A stretch of DNA of 7,268 bases, from assembly GCA_030595585.1 (NCBI GenBank), contig JAUVCY010000085.1, positions 1-7,268 on the forward strand, given 5' to 3'. Origin of the DNA: Thermoplasmatota archaeon (GTDB taxonomy: Archaea; Thermoplasmatota; Penumbrarchaeia; Penumbrarchaeales; Penumbrarchaeaceae). Both the position numbers and the translations under genes were made by a program. Shown in pieces: positions 6,791 through 7,268 of this stretch. Below the pieces are notes generated by a model. The model saw nothing but the letters and a program-made list of their open reading frames with translations. It was not told the origin of the DNA and ran no database searches. Each line of letters opens with the position of its first letter. Within the stretch, counting starts at the first letter, position 1.

Positions 6791-7268
6791 ATGTGCTATC
6801 ATATATTCACTCTGAGGCTCTTGGCAGCAGCCCTGTCACTGATGCTGATCCCGTCTTTTGGCGTTTTGATAAGCTCTGCTGAAGTTGTTTCCCGGGACGA
6901 CGTTGATATTCAATATCTAACCTGGTTAGAAGCTCAAAGGGATGATCTAAAGGAGAGTGAAGGACCCCAAATACCTACGAGGCGGGGAGGTGGATACCTG
7001 GAGTGGAAGGTCACCCTCCCGGAGGTTGAGGGCTTCGCACTATCCACTCCCACCTTGGCCGATCTCAATATGGATGGAACCCTTGAGATAGTGATAGCTT
7101 CCTCGGGTGACGCAGTATATGCCCTCAATCCCAACGGCACAATGTTCTGGCCCGAGCCTTATATCGGATTGCAGATCGATCCCATGGATGAGGTCCCCTA
7201 CGCCCATTACAGCAACCAGACACCACCTCCCTTCTTCGCCTCACCCGCCGTCAAGGATATCTATCTCG
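6791..7268 (+). CDS. Paralogous secreted beta-propeller surface protein, N-terminal part (runs off the window)
   Basis: An open frame of 159 codons from ATG 6791 to the window end with no stop. The peptide starts MCYHIFTLRLLAAALSLMLI, a signal peptide with likely cleavage around residues 27-30. It then follows the first surface protein residue for residue without gaps: 126 of 159 positions are identical by hand count (about 79%), and residues 78-117 are fully identical. It covers the linker, the first FG-GAP/PQQ-like blade with D91-N-D95-G and the start of the second blade (SPAVKDI). An in-frame TGA at 6782-6784 fixes ATG 6791 as the start. By analogy it is expected to continue through a propeller, beta-sandwich repeats and a C-terminal anchor, but that part is outside the window. 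Variable positions cluster in the signal peptide, the acidic linker and the inter-blade loop near 136-141. Confidence 0.9.
   Translation, partial: MCYHIFTLRLLAAALSLMLIPSFGVLISSAEVVSRDDVDIQYLTWLEAQRDDLKESEGPQIPTRRGGGYLEWKVTLPEVEGFALSTPTLADLNMDGTLEIVIASSGDAVYALNPNGTMFWPEPYIGLQIDPMDEVPYAHYSNQTPPPFFASPAVKDIYL
7022..7107 (+). repeat. 86-bp direct repeat, copy 2
   Basis: Exact copy of 2569-2654, in the same reading frame of the second surface gene. After it, the match continues with few changes to about 7140 (T for G at 7108, A for G in the Ala codon of GDAVY, C for A in NGT), then drops. Confidence 0.95.

Noticed and set aside
6934..7140. A minus-strand open frame that resembles another at 2457-2681, looking like a conserved small protein
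   Set aside because: The similarity only reflects duplication of the sense-strand surface genes, including the 86-bp identical block. Conservation of the antisense frame is therefore not independent evidence.
1..7268. CRISPR arrays, insertion sequences, tRNA or rRNA genes
   Set aside because: No regularly spaced repeats, transposase-like frames, terminal inverted repeats or RNA-gene patterns were found on reading both strands. The only long repeat is the paralogous gene copy.

Overview
The window looks archaeal, probably a member of the Thermoplasmatota or a related euryarchaeal lineage, and is non-thermophile-like in composition. The reasons are AT-rich TATA boxes (twice with the octamer TATATATC) placed upstream of genes with short leaders, heavy AGG/AGA and ATA codon use, a GTG start, and giant secreted beta-propeller/NEW3-like/CARDB proteins with a single C-terminal membrane anchor. 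The taxonomic call is inference; no RNA gene or other marker is present to fix it.

Layout: two divergent transcription blocks meet at an AT-rich intergenic region (about 2144-2337). Leftward (minus strand) lie a complete 654-aa Ser/Thr protein kinase (179-2143) and, 72 bp further on in the same direction, the first 35 codons of a second, paralogous kinase (1-106) that runs off the window. The complete kinase has three parts: kinase domain, an eight-cysteine zinc finger with the spacing of a FYVE finger, and a formylglycine-generating-enzyme (SUMF1/FGE) type C-terminal domain that lacks one of the two catalytic cysteines. Rightward (plus strand) lies a 1404-aa secreted surface protein (2338-6552): signal peptide, about eight FG-GAP/PQQ-like propeller blades, several NEW3-like beta-sandwich repeats, a CARDB domain and a C-terminal membrane helix. 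After a 238-bp gap with a terminator-like hairpin and its own TATA box, a close paralogue begins (6791 to the window end).

The two surface genes are about 79% identical in protein over the 159 codons that can be compared, without gaps, but include an 86-bp block of perfect DNA identity, which suggests recent duplication with gene conversion. Both the kinase and the surface protein are therefore present as side-by-side paralogues arranged back to back. A reasonable but unproven reading is a lineage-specific cell-surface/signalling island: surface proteins that display binding domains outside the cell, and soluble kinases with protein- or ligand-binding domains inside. Direct functional coupling is inferred only from gene position.
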